Part shown: piece after piece, positions 1 to 8,726 of the stretch | Numbering within the stretch: the stretch's first letter is position 1 | Layout: each line of letters starts with the position of its first letter | Assembly: GCF_000474275.2 (NCBI RefSeq) | Contig: NZ_ATAE01000008.1 | Location: 248,001 to 312,000 of the forward strand | From: Alkalihalophilus marmarensis DSM 21297 | Lineage (GTDB): Bacteria > Bacillota > Bacilli > Bacillales > Bacillaceae_D | Direction of reading: 5' to 3' | DNA: 64,000 bases | Notes under the pieces: model-generated | The model's database searches: none | Told to the model about the DNA's origin: nothing | What the model saw: only the letters and a program-made list of their open reading frames with translations | Program-made: the position numbers and the translations under genes

Positions 1-1388
1 TTCAAGCGTATATTGACCACCAGAAGGAAGTTGCGACTCGTCGTGCCCAATATGACTTGAAAAAGGCAAAAGACCGTCAGCATATCGTAAAAGGCTTAAT
101 TAAAGCGATCTCTATTTTAGATGAGGTAATTGCGACGATCCGTTCATCAAAAGATAAGAAAGACGCAAAAGAGAATTTAATTCGTGAATACGACTTTTCA
201 GAAGCACAGGCAGAAGCAATCGTGACATTGCAGCTTTATCGTTTAACAAATACGGATATTACAACCCTAGAAGAAGAAGCAGCAGAGCTTGAGCGCCGTA
301 TTCATGAGTTAGAAGCCATTTTAGGCAGCGAGAAAAAGCTGATCACGGTGATTAAAAAAGGTCTTCAATCTGTGAAAAAGCAGTTTGCCGATCCAAGACG
401 TACAGTGATTAAAGAAGAAATTGAAGAAATAAAGATTAATATGGATGTTCTAGTGGCCTCTGAAGATGTGATGGTTACCGTTACAGAAGAAGGTTATGTG
501 AAACGAACGAGTATCCGCTCCTATACTGCTTCAAACGGGGAGCCGCCAGGGATGAAAGAGGGAGACAGGCTGCTTGACCGTCTTGAAATGAACACGACAG
601 ACACGCTGCTGTTATTCACTAAGCTTGGCAGCTATTTGTATGTACCGGTTCATCAGCTGCCTGATATCCGTTGGAAAGACAACGGTCAGCATATTGCAAA
701 CTTAGTTAGTGTTGATCGTGACGACTGTATTTTGAGAGCGATGCCAGTCAAAGAATTCAGTGAGGCCGAGTCACTCTTATTTATTACGAAAAATGGAATG
801 GCTAAACGCTCTCAGTTATCTCTTTATCAAGCACAGCGTTTTTCAAAGCCGCTTATGGCGTTAAAGTTAAAGGCTGATGACGAAGTGGTATCTGTTATGC
901 GGACAGATGGAAAGAAACAATTATTTATTGCAACTCATTTAGGGTACGGATTATGGTTTGATGAAGAAGAAGTAAGCCTTGTTGGTCAGAGGGCAGCAGG
1001 TGTAAAAGCAATCAACCTCAAAGACGACGATAAAGTTGTAGATGCTTTCACTTTCGAACCGGACGACAAAGTTGATCTATTTATAGTCACGCATCGCGGT
1101 GCTGTAAAGAAAATGCCGTTAAGTGAATTTGATAAATCATCACGTGCAAAACGCGGATTAGTGATGTTGCGAGAGTTAAAGTCGAATCCACATCGAGTCA
1201 TTGGGTGTAAGCGTGTTTCAAAAGAATCATCAATTGAAATACTTACTGAAAAAGGCCAGCAAGAAACAATCGACCCGTCCGCTTACCGGATGAGTGATCG
1301 TTACTCAAATGGATCCTTTGCCATTGATTCAGCACAGGCAGGCTCTGTAACGGAAGTCAGACAAACGAAACGTGAAGCAAGTGAATAA
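1..1388 (+). CDS. parC: DNA topoisomerase IV subunit A (ParC), 5' truncated by window edge
   Basis: The frame is open from base 3, so the start lies outside the window and about 460 C-terminal codons are visible. The first ~120 residues are the charged coiled-coil tower and dimer gate of a type IIA topoisomerase A subunit. The rest is a beta-pinwheel C-terminal domain with repeated blades such as DNGQHIANLVSV and GAVKKMPLSEF. The QLPDIRWKDNGQHI region and the lack of a canonical GyrA box favour ParC over GyrA. With ParE it would decatenate replicated chromosomes in the cytoplasm. An Rho-independent terminator follows directly. Assignment to ParC rather than GyrA is from recall of Bacillus sequences. 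Confidence 0.93.
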   Translation, partial: QAYIDHQKEVATRRAQYDLKKAKDRQHIVKGLIKAISILDEVIATIRSSKDKKDAKENLIREYDFSEAQAEAIVTLQLYRLTNTDITTLEEEAAELERRIHELEAILGSEKKLITVIKKGLQSVKKQFADPRRTVIKEEIEEIKINMDVLVASEDVMVTVTEEGYVKRTSIRSYTASNGEPPGMKEGDRLLDRLEMNTTDTLLLFTKLGSYLYVPVHQLPDIRWKDNGQHIANLVSVDRDDCILRAMPVKEFSEAESLLFITKNGMAKRSQLSLYQAQRFSKPLMALKLKADDEVVSVMRTDGKKQLFIATHLGYGLWFDEEEVSLVGQRAAGVKAINLKDDDKVVDAFTFEPDDKVDLFIVTHRGAVKKMPLSEFDKSSRAKRGLVMLRELKSNPHRVIGCKRVSKESSIEILTEKGQQETIDPSAYRMSDRYSNGSFAIDSAQAGSVTEVRQTKREASE

Positions 1389-1390
1389 AT

Positions 1391-1422
1391 AAAAGCTGAA
1401 CCCTAAAAGGTTCAGCTTTTTT
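1391..1422. terminator. Bidirectional Rho-independent terminator between parC and the ytvI-like gene
   Basis: A 12-bp perfect stem (AAAAGCTGAACC / GGTTCAGCTTTT) with a 6-nt loop is flanked by A-tracts and T-tracts, so it can end both parC (plus) and the convergent membrane gene (minus). Confidence 0.9.
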
Positions 1423-2545
1423 ATGTTTCTTTAGCCCATCCATTTTTGATAAATTGGGTAATTGAGCGGATCACGCCGATATCATTTAAAATCATAAGGA
1501 ACACAAGTAACACTGGTCCAAATAACAGCCCTAGCGCACCGAAGAGCTGTAAACCTACAAAAAGAGAAATAAGGACGGCTACAGGGTTTAGATCCAAATT
1601 CGATGATAAAATTTTAGGCTCAATGAGCTGCCTTACAATCACAATAATGCCGTAAAGAATTGTTAACCCTATTGCTAGCGAAAAGTCTCCGACGATAAAT
1701 AAGTAAACAAACCAAGGGATCAGAATCGTTCCTGTACCTAAATAAGGCAAGAGCTCAGCGATTCCAATTACGACGGCAAGTGTAACAACATGTTCTACAC
1801 GCAGGATGGAGAGTCCAACAAGAACTATTAAGCCAGTAATCATCATTAATATAAATTGAGCCTTCACAAAGCCGAATAACCGAGTCCGAACAGCGGCCCC
1901 AAAGTCTCTAATAAGAAGCAAAAAGGAAGGAGGGAGGGCCTCACGTGTCTTCTCTCTATAAAAGGTCCACTGTTTCCCCATAAAGTAAATACTCAAGATG
2001 ATAAAGACAAAAGCGACTAAGAATGTTGGTACGCCCATCAGAATATGAGTGATTCGATCAACAAGAGATTGGCCTGCTTGTCCGAGCAAACTTCCAACTT
2101 GAGATCCCAACTGCACAATACTTTGCCGGAGAGCTTCTTGCTCCTCGTAGCTGAATGTATCAAAGATGCCTAAAATTTGCTGCCAGAAAGGAAATATGAC
2201 TTGATTGAAAAATTGCTGCAAAGAAACAGATGACGTTTCAATCCACCCTGGGATTTGTTGAAAAAAGTTGCGCAGGCTGTAGCCGATAAGAAAAATCGCG
2301 CCGGTTATGACAGAGCTGACTAAAATAATGCTTCCTAATAAGCCGAAAAAACTTGCAAATCCAGAGCTGAATTTAAGCTTTTCTCTCATAAACCGAACCC
2401 ACGGCTGAAGAAACCAGGCGATCGCAGCAGCAATCCAAAACGGATAGGTTAACGAAAAGAAATTAATAAATAACCAGCCAAATACAATAATTGCAATAGC
2501 AATAATAACTGTACGAAGAATCATTAAGCCATGTTCACGTGTCAT
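1421..2545 (-). CDS. ytvI: AI-2E/PerM-family membrane protein, YtvI-like sporulation protein
   Basis: The product is 374 aa with about eight hydrophobic segments: a pair near residues 10-45, one at 60-90, a central hydrophilic stretch at 90-150, then a dense C-terminal membrane block from 165 to 360. Length and layout match the AI-2E transporter-like (PerM) family and the sporulation integral membrane protein YtvI of Bacillus. PITRE-like motifs are not obvious, and IIGIAELLPYLGTG matches the family signature around helix 6. The start ATG has an AAGGAACG-type site. It is convergent with parC and shares its terminator. The family is clear; the specific ytvI name is less sure because Bacillus carries several paralogues. 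Confidence 0.75.
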   Translation of the reverse strand: MTREHGLMILRTVIIAIAIIVFGWLFINFFSLTYPFWIAAAIAWFLQPWVRFMREKLKFSSGFASFFGLLGSIILVSSVITGAIFLIGYSLRNFFQQIPGWIETSSVSLQQFFNQVIFPFWQQILGIFDTFSYEEQEALRQSIVQLGSQVGSLLGQAGQSLVDRITHILMGVPTFLVAFVFIILSIYFMGKQWTFYREKTREALPPSFLLLIRDFGAAVRTRLFGFVKAQFILMMITGLIVLVGLSILRVEHVVTLAVVIGIAELLPYLGTGTILIPWFVYLFIVGDFSLAIGLTILYGIIVIVRQLIEPKILSSNLDLNPVAVLISLFVGLQLFGALGLLFGPVLLVFLMILNDIGVIRSITQFIKNGWAKET

Positions 2546-3168
2546 AAATACGTTCCTTTCGAAAAAAAGAGATCATAACTGCATGTGAATTTGGTAACAT
2601 ATACCATGATTTTAAGTCTAAGTTAAGTCCGTGTCAATTTGCGGCAGATGAGTGCTAAGTATTTAATATAGGTATATATGCAGCAAGCAATAAAAATAGA
2701 ACAAGTATAAAAAAACAGGAGTATTACAAAGAATAGACAATAAATTGATTATGTAAACTTATGGTCGGTTTAATGAGGGATGAATGAGGACTACAGTTGT
2801 TGTGATAATTATAAAATGAGGCTTGGAAAACTCAATGAAAGTTTCGATATAGCATAAATAATTTAGTGATAAAAAAATGTGATGTATTATTAAATTGCCT
2901 AAAGAAATTTTAGAATTAAATAGTAACTTGACTAAGTAATAAAGATTAAATTATTTATAGATGATAAGTAACCACTAGAAATGCAATTAAGTTAGATAAT
3001 CAGTCATTTCATCTAAATTTCTTTTCTGTCTCAAAACTTAAAGTATACTTTTGATATGATACGTAATCCGAATTATTTACATGACGTCCTATAAGATATA
3101 TTATGTCTACTTCTAACTAAAAAAGAAAAACCTAATTAATATTACATACCTCTACTCTTTATAAAAAT
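2546..3168. other. AT-rich intergenic stretch without recognisable genes
   Basis: About 620 bases with many stops in all frames and no tRNA, repeat or riboswitch fold that I can recognise. It is visibly richer in A and T than the flanking genes. It separates the ytvI-like gene from the homing-endonuclease gene and may be part of the same acquired segment. The first ~100 bases should hold the promoter of the ytvI-like gene, but I could not pick a convincing -35/-10 pair. Confidence 0.6.
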
Positions 3169-3930
3169 CTAGTTATCAAAGCTAAATGCTTTATATTTTC
3201 TATCTAGCCAAATTGATTTATTTGTATATATCCATTCACCGAACCTCTTAACATCATCTTTCCCCGAAACGTAGACCCTATAATAGCTGCTGGTTTGAAC
3301 CACTTTAGAATTAAAGTTGAAGCCATTTAGGATCTGACAAAGTTTAACCATAAATGATTTAGAACCACCTACAAAACATATATAATATTTAGTTTTGTAT
3401 AAGTGTCCATCTCCATCGAATAATCCTCGTATAAAATGGCTGATATATTGGTCTGGAATGTGCGGAAATTCTATAGTTTTAGATTTATTTGACTGTATTC
3501 CATGGAGGTTCATTAAATCATTTTTCATAATCTTGCTGTGAATATATAAAGTATGAACGTTAGTTCTCTTATCAGTATAGATTTTATGAGTTGACCCAAG
3601 TTCATTGCGTATGTCTTCAAGTATAGTTTTATCATTTTGAGAAAAAGAAATAGTCTGCAGTTCGCCCGATACACATCCGTCTGCTACAAAAAATCCTAGC
3701 ACATAAGCCATCTTATCTGACCAATGCTTAAAATAGTCTTCATTTAGAGTATGCTTTTGTTTCCAACTGCCCCGTGGTCGCATTTCAACGTTTAATTTAT
3801 TTAATATTCTTGTTACTGATCGACTCGTCACTCCTGCTGCTGCACTGATTTCCGCTGAGCTTTGCCCGCTTAAATAACGTACAGCAATCTCCTCATAAGT
3901 TAATTTACAGTACCTGCTTCTCCGCTCCAT
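3169..3930 (-). CDS. Free-standing LAGLIDADG homing endonuclease with N-terminal helix-turn-helix
   Basis: About 253 aa. Residues 1-55 contain a HTH (EIAVRYLSGQSSAEISAAAG, then a recognition helix SRSVTRILNKL). Two LAGLIDADG motifs follow, AYVLGFFVADG near residue 77 and HFIRGLFDGDG near 170; both keep the catalytic acidic residue, so this is a double-motif monomeric endonuclease. The start was chosen at the ATG preceded by AAAGGGAGG; an upstream in-frame ATG at 3969 lacks a ribosome site. No intein or intron borders surround it, so it looks like a solitary mobile gene. It sits beside an AT-rich empty stretch and its codon use is AT-biased, which suggests transfer. Whether it still cleaves DNA cannot be told. 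Confidence 0.85.
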   Translation of the reverse strand: MERRSRYCKLTYEEIAVRYLSGQSSAEISAAAGVTSRSVTRILNKLNVEMRPRGSWKQKHTLNEDYFKHWSDKMAYVLGFFVADGCVSGELQTISFSQNDKTILEDIRNELGSTHKIYTDKRTNVHTLYIHSKIMKNDLMNLHGIQSNKSKTIEFPHIPDQYISHFIRGLFDGDGHLYKTKYYICFVGGSKSFMVKLCQILNGFNFNSKVVQTSSYYRVYVSGKDDVKRFGEWIYTNKSIWLDRKYKAFSFDN

Positions 3931-4022
3931 AACATCCCTCCCTTTTGTTATAATTCTATTATAGTACATACGTTCGGTGTGGTGGGGTTAAGTATATGTA
4001 AAATTATGTAACCGACACTTTG

Positions 4023-4055
4023 ATAAAACAGCTTGTTGAAAACATCAACAAGCTG
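4023..4055 (-). terminator. Rho-independent terminator of the alpha/beta hydrolase gene
   Basis: Perfect 11-bp stem CAGCTTGTTGA / TCAACAAGCTG with a 5-nt loop, followed on the minus strand by a TTTTATC tail. It starts 10 bases past the stop of the hydrolase. Confidence 0.9.
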
Positions 4056-4064
4056 TCCGATACT

Positions 4065-4913
4065 CTATTTTGCTAAAAACTTTCCTATCATGGAGTTAAC
4101 CAGCTCTGACTTCTCAAGATGCACCCAATGTGTCCCATCAATCATAATAAGCTCTGCATCATCACATAAAGCTGCACTATCCTTCGCTAACTGTGACGAT
4201 AAAAAGGCATCTTTCTGTCCCCATAATACTTGCACTGGAATTTGAATGATTGATGGTTTTACAAGAGGCGTTCTTGTCATGGCTCGGTACCAATTAAGCA
4301 TCGTTGTAAGGGCATTTGGCTGCTGCCATGCGTTCACGTACACTGATAAGTCTTTGTCAGTGAATGTGTCAGGAAGACTTGTTTGCCTTAATACCTTTTT
4401 CACCGAATCATAATCGCTTTGACTTAGAAGAGTTTCCGGCAGCTTAGGAATTTGAAAAAACATCATATACATGCTGCGCAAAAGCTGCATTGGAATCTTA
4501 AAGATGGTTGATTTAAACACAGCAGGATGCGGACTGTTAATAACCGTTAGTTTTTCAACATAATCAGGTTTAGTGGATGCTAAATGCCAAGCAACAATCC
4601 CTCCCCAATCATGACCAATAATGTTTGCTTTTTTATAGCCAAGGTAGTCTATCAAACCGGTAGTATCTCTTAAATGATCGATCGTATATTCTCTAATCTC
4701 AAGGGGTTTTTCACTTAAGTTATAGCCGCGCTGATCGGGTATTACTACACGATAACCAGCTTTAACAAGTGTATCAATTTGATTGCGCCAGCCATACCAA
4801 AATTCAGGGAATCCATGTAAAAGAATGACTAGCGGTCCATCCTCCGGCCCTGCTATAGCTGTGTGAAGCTTTATACCATTAGTCTCAATAATAACAAAAT
4901 CCACCTTCTCCAT
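4065..4913 (-). CDS. Alpha/beta hydrolase, epoxide-hydrolase/haloalkane-dehalogenase type
   Basis: 282 aa, one alpha/beta-hydrolase fold. The oxyanion motif HGFPEFWYGW sits near residue 35. The nucleophile elbow is GHDWGG near residue 100, so the nucleophile is Asp, as in epoxide hydrolases and dehalogenases rather than Ser esterases. The C-terminal acid and histidine are near D233 and THWVHLEK. The cap region at 135-210 is typical of the soluble epoxide-hydrolase class. It is a single-gene unit with its own terminator. Substrate unknown; annotation as epoxide hydrolase rests on the Asp nucleophile and the HGFPE/RGY motifs. Confidence 0.85.
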   Translation of the reverse strand: MEKVDFVIIETNGIKLHTAIAGPEDGPLVILLHGFPEFWYGWRNQIDTLVKAGYRVVIPDQRGYNLSEKPLEIREYTIDHLRDTTGLIDYLGYKKANIIGHDWGGIVAWHLASTKPDYVEKLTVINSPHPAVFKSTIFKIPMQLLRSMYMMFFQIPKLPETLLSQSDYDSVKKVLRQTSLPDTFTDKDLSVYVNAWQQPNALTTMLNWYRAMTRTPLVKPSIIQIPVQVLWGQKDAFLSSQLAKDSAALCDDAELIMIDGTHWVHLEKSELVNSMIGKFLAK

Positions 4914-4987
4914 CTCAATCTCCTCCTTACCTACGCCTATTTTTCTATTCTCTTTTAATTATCAGCTTAAACCTTTAATACATGGGA

Positions 4988-5030
4988 AAAACACAAAAGC
5001 CATAGCATATGCCATGCACTTTTGTGTTTT
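4988..5030. terminator. Bidirectional terminator downstream of the spore coat pair
   Basis: AAAACACAAAAG pairs with CTTTTGTGTTTT around an inner imperfect hairpin. The T-tail on the minus strand ends the coat operon six bases past its last stop. Confidence 0.8.
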
Positions 5031-5035
5031 AATGT

Positions 5036-5335
5036 TTAAGCTTTAAATTGGTCATCAGGATGAAGATTATTTTGCATGAGCGCTTGAGTCTGATTAATCG
5101 CTTCAGGTGTTGCATGGAGCGTTTCATACCAGCCTTTATCATTCAGCACTTCATATAAATGAGCATGCTGATCATTTGCAGTCTGTAAGCACTCTTCATA
5201 CACTTGACGGAGATCTGTGTGGCTCGTTTCAAGCATGGTAGAGACTAAGCTTCGGCATCGGCCTTTCTCAAGCTCAAGACAAAGCTGCAGCATTTCACGA
5301 TCTGTGAGTCCTCTATGTTCTATGTTGTTAGGCAT
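5036..5335 (-). CDS. Spore coat protein, coat-F domain family
   Basis: 99 aa, mainly helical and soluble. It has the ferritin-like coat-F arrangement: a helix with DREMLQLCLELEKGRCRSL, a second with DLRQVYEECLQTANDQHAHLYEVL, then GWY and a variable tail. This matches CotF/YraD-type proteins of the Bacillus spore coat. The upstream 65-aa gene encodes a matching partial helix bundle, so the two look co-transcribed with an 18-base gap. Expression during late sporulation is expected from the family; I could not define a sigma-K or sigma-G promoter. Confidence 0.75.
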   Translation of the reverse strand: MPNNIEHRGLTDREMLQLCLELEKGRCRSLVSTMLETSHTDLRQVYEECLQTANDQHAHLYEVLNDKGWYETLHATPEAINQTQALMQNNLHPDDQFKA

Positions 5336-5353
5336 ATCATGTACCCCCTGCTG

Positions 5354-5548
5354 TTATTGGAGTTTAGCTTGATTTAAATAAGTAGAGATTTGAATGATAT
5401 TTTTTTGATGAGATTCTGCCATATGTTCGATAAGTGATCTTAATTCATCGTCGACACAATGAGCAGCACACCAATTCATTGTCTTGGCTGTGATTTCTTC
5501 AGCTCTAATTTCATCTTCAATGAGAGCAAGCTCTTTTGTAGTAAACAT
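5354..5548 (-). CDS. Small spore-coat-like protein, YraF/YraG type
   Basis: 64-65 aa helical protein beginning FTTKELALIEDEIRAEE, which resembles the short CotF-like partners (YraF/YraG) that precede coat-F genes in Bacillus. Two ATG codons are adjacent; the second sits 7 bases after GGGAGG and is preferred, so the protein starts MFTTKEL. It is followed closely by the longer coat-F gene, and both are ended by the hairpin at 4988-5030. Role in the spore coat is inferred from the family and neighbour. Confidence 0.65.
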   Translation of the reverse strand: MFTTKELALIEDEIRAEEITAKTMNWCAAHCVDDELRSLIEHMAESHQKNIIQISTYLNQAKLQ

Positions 5549-5645
5549 CATGATTCCTCCCTAAATACGAGTAAACTTATCGTTCGTTAAAGTGCTTACC
5601 CTTATACGATGTAACTTATTTATAAATCTGTATAGTGACTGTTAC

Positions 5646-5798
5646 TTAATTCCAAATCCTTGTTGTATCTAATGGCACAAAGACTTCTTTTGTAGCTATT
5701 GCTTTGTGAATTAAGGGCTTTTTAAATTGTTCTTCTAATTCTCTTTTAAATATTTCTCTTCTTGTTTCTTTTGTGCTCATGTACTCTTTCTCATTCAT
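5646..5798 (-). CDS. Possible 50-aa small protein of unknown function
   Basis: A short frame starting MNEKEYMSTKETRREIF and ending in DTTRIWN. A GAGG lies about 9 bases before the ATG. The product is charged and probably helical with no known domain. It lies just past the 3' end of a broken metallo-hydrolase gene, so it could be a genuine small gene or debris from the same decay. No homologue is recognised. Confidence 0.35.
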   Translation of the reverse strand: MNEKEYMSTKETRREIFKRELEEQFKKPLIHKAIATKEVFVPLDTTRIWN

Positions 5799-5815
5799 AT
5801 AACGTATCCTCACTT

Positions 5816-6452
5816 TCAAATGAATGTAGGAGTTAATTTTAGTGAATCTTGTTTCACTGTGACAAATGCATCGCCAACAATTAACGTGCGGTCATTTTCT
5901 CCAAAAAGGGACACATGACCAGGTGAATGCCCTGGTGTATGCACCCATTTGAAATCCTCTAATTAGGGCACTGTTCCATCTGCAGGGTAAGGTTTTAAAT
6001 GACTTTCAATGTTAATTGGATCATTTGGGAACAGCGGAGAGAGTTTTGCGAGCATTCCTCCTTCTACTGTTGGATCTGCTTCTGGATACTGTTGGTCACC
6101 ATTTAAATAAGGATGCTCTAAAGCATGAGCATAAACAGATACATCCCAATGCTGTAAAAGCTCAATAATCGATCCTACATGGTCAAAATGTCCGTGTGTT
6201 AAGATAATCGCTTTAGGCCGGCACCAGACCCGTACACGCGTTCACAGGCTTTAATAATAGCGGGCGCAGAGTTAGGCATTCCGGCATCTACTAAAACAAA
6301 TTCGTTTTCATCAGGGTGGCCAATAAAGACTAAGTTAACGATCTTATTTGTATAACTGAACACATCAGGTACTACTTGAATACATACATCATCTGCAATC
6401 GATGTGCAGGAAGCGGTTTATAGTCGTCGCCATATGACATTTGTTTATCCAT
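5816..6452 (-). pseudogene. Broken MBL-fold metallo-hydrolase gene
   Basis: Read across three frames, this stretch encodes a metallo-beta-lactamase-fold hydrolase. It starts MDKQMSYGDDYKPLP after a GAGG site, then IVNLVFIGHPDENEFVLVDAG, the metal motif THGHFDHVGS, and the second histidine region [20 protein letters not shown] with GDAF. Reading is broken by a frameshift near 6400-6412, a second near 6213-6230, and an in-frame TAA at 5963-5965 just before the HTPGHSPGH segment. The product also ends early, about 15 residues past GDAF, where relatives continue for roughly 60-80 residues. The lesions are independent, so this is a decayed gene rather than one sequencing error. Confidence 0.85.
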
Positions 6453-6551
6453 ACTTTTAACCTCATTTAGAAAAATATTTAAAAACCCCTCTTAGTGTGT
6501 CTCCTGCATATAAAATTATCCTAATTATTTACAAGTGAAAAATCATAGAAA

Positions 6552-6584
6552 AAGCATCCTTTCTAAAATTAAGAAAGAATGCTT
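6552..6584 (-). terminator. Terminator of the STAS/SEC14-like gene
   Basis: Imperfect hairpin AAGCATTCTTTCTT / AGAAAGGATGCTT (minus-strand reading) followed by TTTTTCTATG. It lies 14 bases past the stop of the gene at 6598. Confidence 0.75.
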
Positions 6585-6597
6585 AAGATGGCTCTAA

Positions 6598-6954
6598 TCA
6601 GTCTCTTATCCACGACCTTGCCATTTTTTCTTCATCCTTAGCAAAGTGGCGCATATCCATTTGAGTCATGTTGTCAGCTAGTTTTGATATATATTCAGCT
6701 AGGTTTGCATCACTGACTAGTGCATATTTCTCAATATCTGATAAATGCTCTTTCGCAAAGGCAAGACGATCATCTATGGCTGATAATTCGACTCCGGCCA
6801 TCTCGTTTAAACGCACAAGAATCTTAATTTTACCATATTGGTTGATCACTGTTTTTAATTCATCAAGTACTTCCTTATTCTCTTCCTCCGTTAAGGTATC
6901 ATCCACTTCATACTCAATAATGTTTTCTGTGCTTGTAGACAGTTTACGAATCAT
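6598..6954 (-). CDS. SpoIIAA-like (STAS/SEC14-fold) protein
   Basis: 118 aa. The pattern MIRKLSTSTENIIEYEVDDTLTEEENKEVLDELKTVI, then KIKILVRL and a C-terminal helix RHFAKDEEKMARSWI, is that of the SpoIIAA-like / DUF3478 family, which has a STAS/SEC14-like fold and no catalytic residues. I chose the ATG 8 bases after GGAGG; the upstream TTG at 6969 overlaps that ribosome site. Monocistronic with its own terminator. Members are often stress or lipid-related accessory proteins, but the role is not established. Confidence 0.75.
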   Translation of the reverse strand: MIRKLSTSTENIIEYEVDDTLTEEENKEVLDELKTVINQYGKIKILVRLNEMAGVELSAIDDRLAFAKEHLSDIEKYALVSDANLAEYISKLADNMTQMDMRHFAKDEEKMARSWIRD

Positions 6955-7101
6955 ATACATTCCCTCCAAACTTTGTTTAAGTTGTTATTCCCTTTGCTCA
7001 TAGTGGATAAACTTGGTGGAAATAGCAGGTTATATTTCATGTTTAACTCTTAGTTCATGCGGGAATTGTATGCATATCGATAAAATTGAGGAGTGTTAAT
7101 A

Positions 7102-7293
7102 ATGGATAGAAACGCACAAAAACAACATATACCAGAAGTAATGGAAAAAGGGATGCAGCATGCTCATGGGATTACACATGAAGAGTATGTAAATGATTTA
7201 GACAAGAAGATCGAAGTTGAAAAAGCACGTGAGGAAGATTATCGCAAGAATAAGGAACTTCAGAAACAATTAAATAACAATATTCCAAAATAG
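7102..7293 (+). CDS. Small hydrophilic protein of unknown function
   Basis: 63 aa, starting MDRNAQKQHIPEVMEKG, very rich in charged residues and predicted helical throughout, with a coiled-coil-like tail. The ATG follows GAGGAG by 9 bases; a GTG at 7093 overlaps that site and is not the start. No cysteines, membrane segments or known domain. It ends at a shared bidirectional terminator. It could be a small stress- or spore-associated protein, but I do not recognise it. Confidence 0.65.
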   Translation: MDRNAQKQHIPEVMEKGMQHAHGITHEEYVNDLDKKIEVEKAREEDYRKNKELQKQLNNNIPK

Positions 7294-7295
7294 AT

Positions 7296-7329
7296 AAAAA
7301 AGACAATCTTTAGCGGGATTGTCTTTTTT
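7296..7329. terminator. Bidirectional terminator between convergent genes
   Basis: AAAAAAGACAATC pairs with GATTGTCTTTTTT around a TTTAGCGG loop. It ends the small plus-strand gene and overlaps the last codons of the convergent hydrolase gene. Confidence 0.88.
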
Positions 7330-8047
7330 GACTATTATCTACCTCTTGTAAAAAAAGATTTAAAGTTTCAGTATATAAAGATGGCTGCTCCCTATGAACG
7401 AGGTGGTTAGCAAAAGGGATGATAGCAAGTTGTATGTTTGAATTCAGCTTTCTGAACGTTATGGCTGCTTCTATTTCATCGGATAACCCGTCACCAGCAA
7501 TGCATAATGTCGGACAGGCGAGGCTTGCTACATTGTTCGTTTCGTGAAACGGATACCAATTCGGTGCTGTCCATGATTTAAATAAAGCACGCCAATCATT
7601 ATTTACATGTATAGTATTTAAATAAGACACTGCTTCTGGGTCGTTTGAAAGTGATGTAAGATTTTCTTCTTCTTCCTTCAGTTGAGCTTCCCAATTTAGC
7701 GGCTTCTCTGGAAAGATCCCTGTGAATGTTAAGCTTCTAACTCTCTCAGGAAATTTGTTTGCAAAAATAAGCGCGGTCAACCCGCCTAGAGATACACCAG
7801 CTACATGGCACGTTTTTATTTCTAAATAATCTAACGTTTCTATTATGTCTTTAGCACAATAATCGAAATAATCACGCGATAATCTACCTGACTTCCCATG
7901 TCCTCTAAGGTCCGGCCTAATAACCTTATAATTACGTTGTGAGAAGTAAGCCGACTGCTCATCGTATTCTGTTTCGCCCGTCATCCCCCCAGAATGCAGC
8001 AATAACAGAGGGACTCCCTCACCACAAATTGTTGTATGTAAGATCAT
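7310..8047 (-). CDS. Alpha/beta hydrolase
   Basis: 245 aa alpha/beta-hydrolase. Oxyanion region LLLHSGGMTGETEYD near residue 17, nucleophile elbow GVSLGG near residue 85 with Ser, acid in IAGDGLSDEI and histidine in IPFANHLVHREQP. Its ATG overlaps the stop of the upstream histidine-phosphatase gene by four bases (ATGA), so the two are translationally coupled. Fold resembles 3-oxoadipate enol-lactonase-like hydrolases, but no pathway partner supports that activity. Confidence 0.83.
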   Translation of the reverse strand: MILHTTICGEGVPLLLLHSGGMTGETEYDEQSAYFSQRNYKVIRPDLRGHGKSGRLSRDYFDYCAKDIIETLDYLEIKTCHVAGVSLGGLTALIFANKFPERVRSLTFTGIFPEKPLNWEAQLKEEEENLTSLSNDPEAVSYLNTIHVNNDWRALFKSWTAPNWYPFHETNNVASLACPTLCIAGDGLSDEIEAAITFRKLNSNIQLAIIPFANHLVHREQPSLYTETLNLFLQEVDNSQKRQSR

Positions 8048-8622
8048 CGTTCTCGCTCCTTTTTAATAGCAGGCTCCCAGATTCGGGCAACTGTTTTCAA
8101 TTCCTTCTTACAAAAGGTCAATTTAAAAATGTCCGGCATGTCAAGCGTCTTCCAAAATGAAAAATCGTATGATGTATCAAAATAATTCATCATTAATACC
8201 ATGATGTTTCCGTGAGTTCCAATAACAATGTGTTTACCTTCATATGTATTCAATATTTTATTTAAGCTTGAGATGCCTCTTTTCTGGGCTTCTAGATTGG
8301 ACTCTCCTCCTGGCCAAGAGAATGTTTCATCTCCCCATACCCTTTGAATAGCACGAGAAAAATCTTCAGCTGGTGTGGTCGTTAAAACGCGTTCACGGAA
8401 ATTTTCCACTATCCCAATGCTTTTCCCCGTACATTCAGCAATCCCATTAACCGTTTGTATAGCCCGTTTATAAGGACTTGATAGGACAATATCAATTTTC
8501 TCTCCTTTTAAAACGTTCGTGACTTCCTTCGCATCCTCCATTCCTTGCTTTGATAAAGGACGACCTAACTCGTCTGTGGAATAGCTGGAATGAGCGTGGC
8601 GGACAAAATAGATGGTAGTCAT
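8044..8622 (-). CDS. Histidine phosphatase (phosphoglycerate-mutase-like)
   Basis: 192 aa of the histidine phosphatase superfamily. The catalytic motif is FVRHAHSSYS at residues 6-15, the conserved Arg is in SSPYKRAIQT near 57, and the second histidine is in IGTHGNIM near 150. Starts at an ATG after GGGAGG. First gene of a two-gene operon with an alpha/beta hydrolase. Substrate cannot be deduced; Bacillus relatives are broad phosphatases. Confidence 0.87.
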   Translation of the reverse strand: MTTIYFVRHAHSSYSTDELGRPLSKQGMEDAKEVTNVLKGEKIDIVLSSPYKRAIQTVNGIAECTGKSIGIVENFRERVLTTTPAEDFSRAIQRVWGDETFSWPGGESNLEAQKRGISSLNKILNTYEGKHIVIGTHGNIMVLMMNYFDTSYDFSFWKTLDMPDIFKLTFCKKELKTVARIWEPAIKKERER

Positions 8623-8726
8623 AGAAGCCTCCCTTTTAAATGATCCCTTATAAATTTTACCATCAAAAGGTAATTTCCTGCATGAAAAACCGCTGCTTAT
8701 AATAAAGAAGCTGTGGGTACTTCACT

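Noticed and set aside
2546-3168. Possible non-coding RNA in the AT-rich gap
   Set aside because: No conserved fold, promoter or terminator could be recognised.
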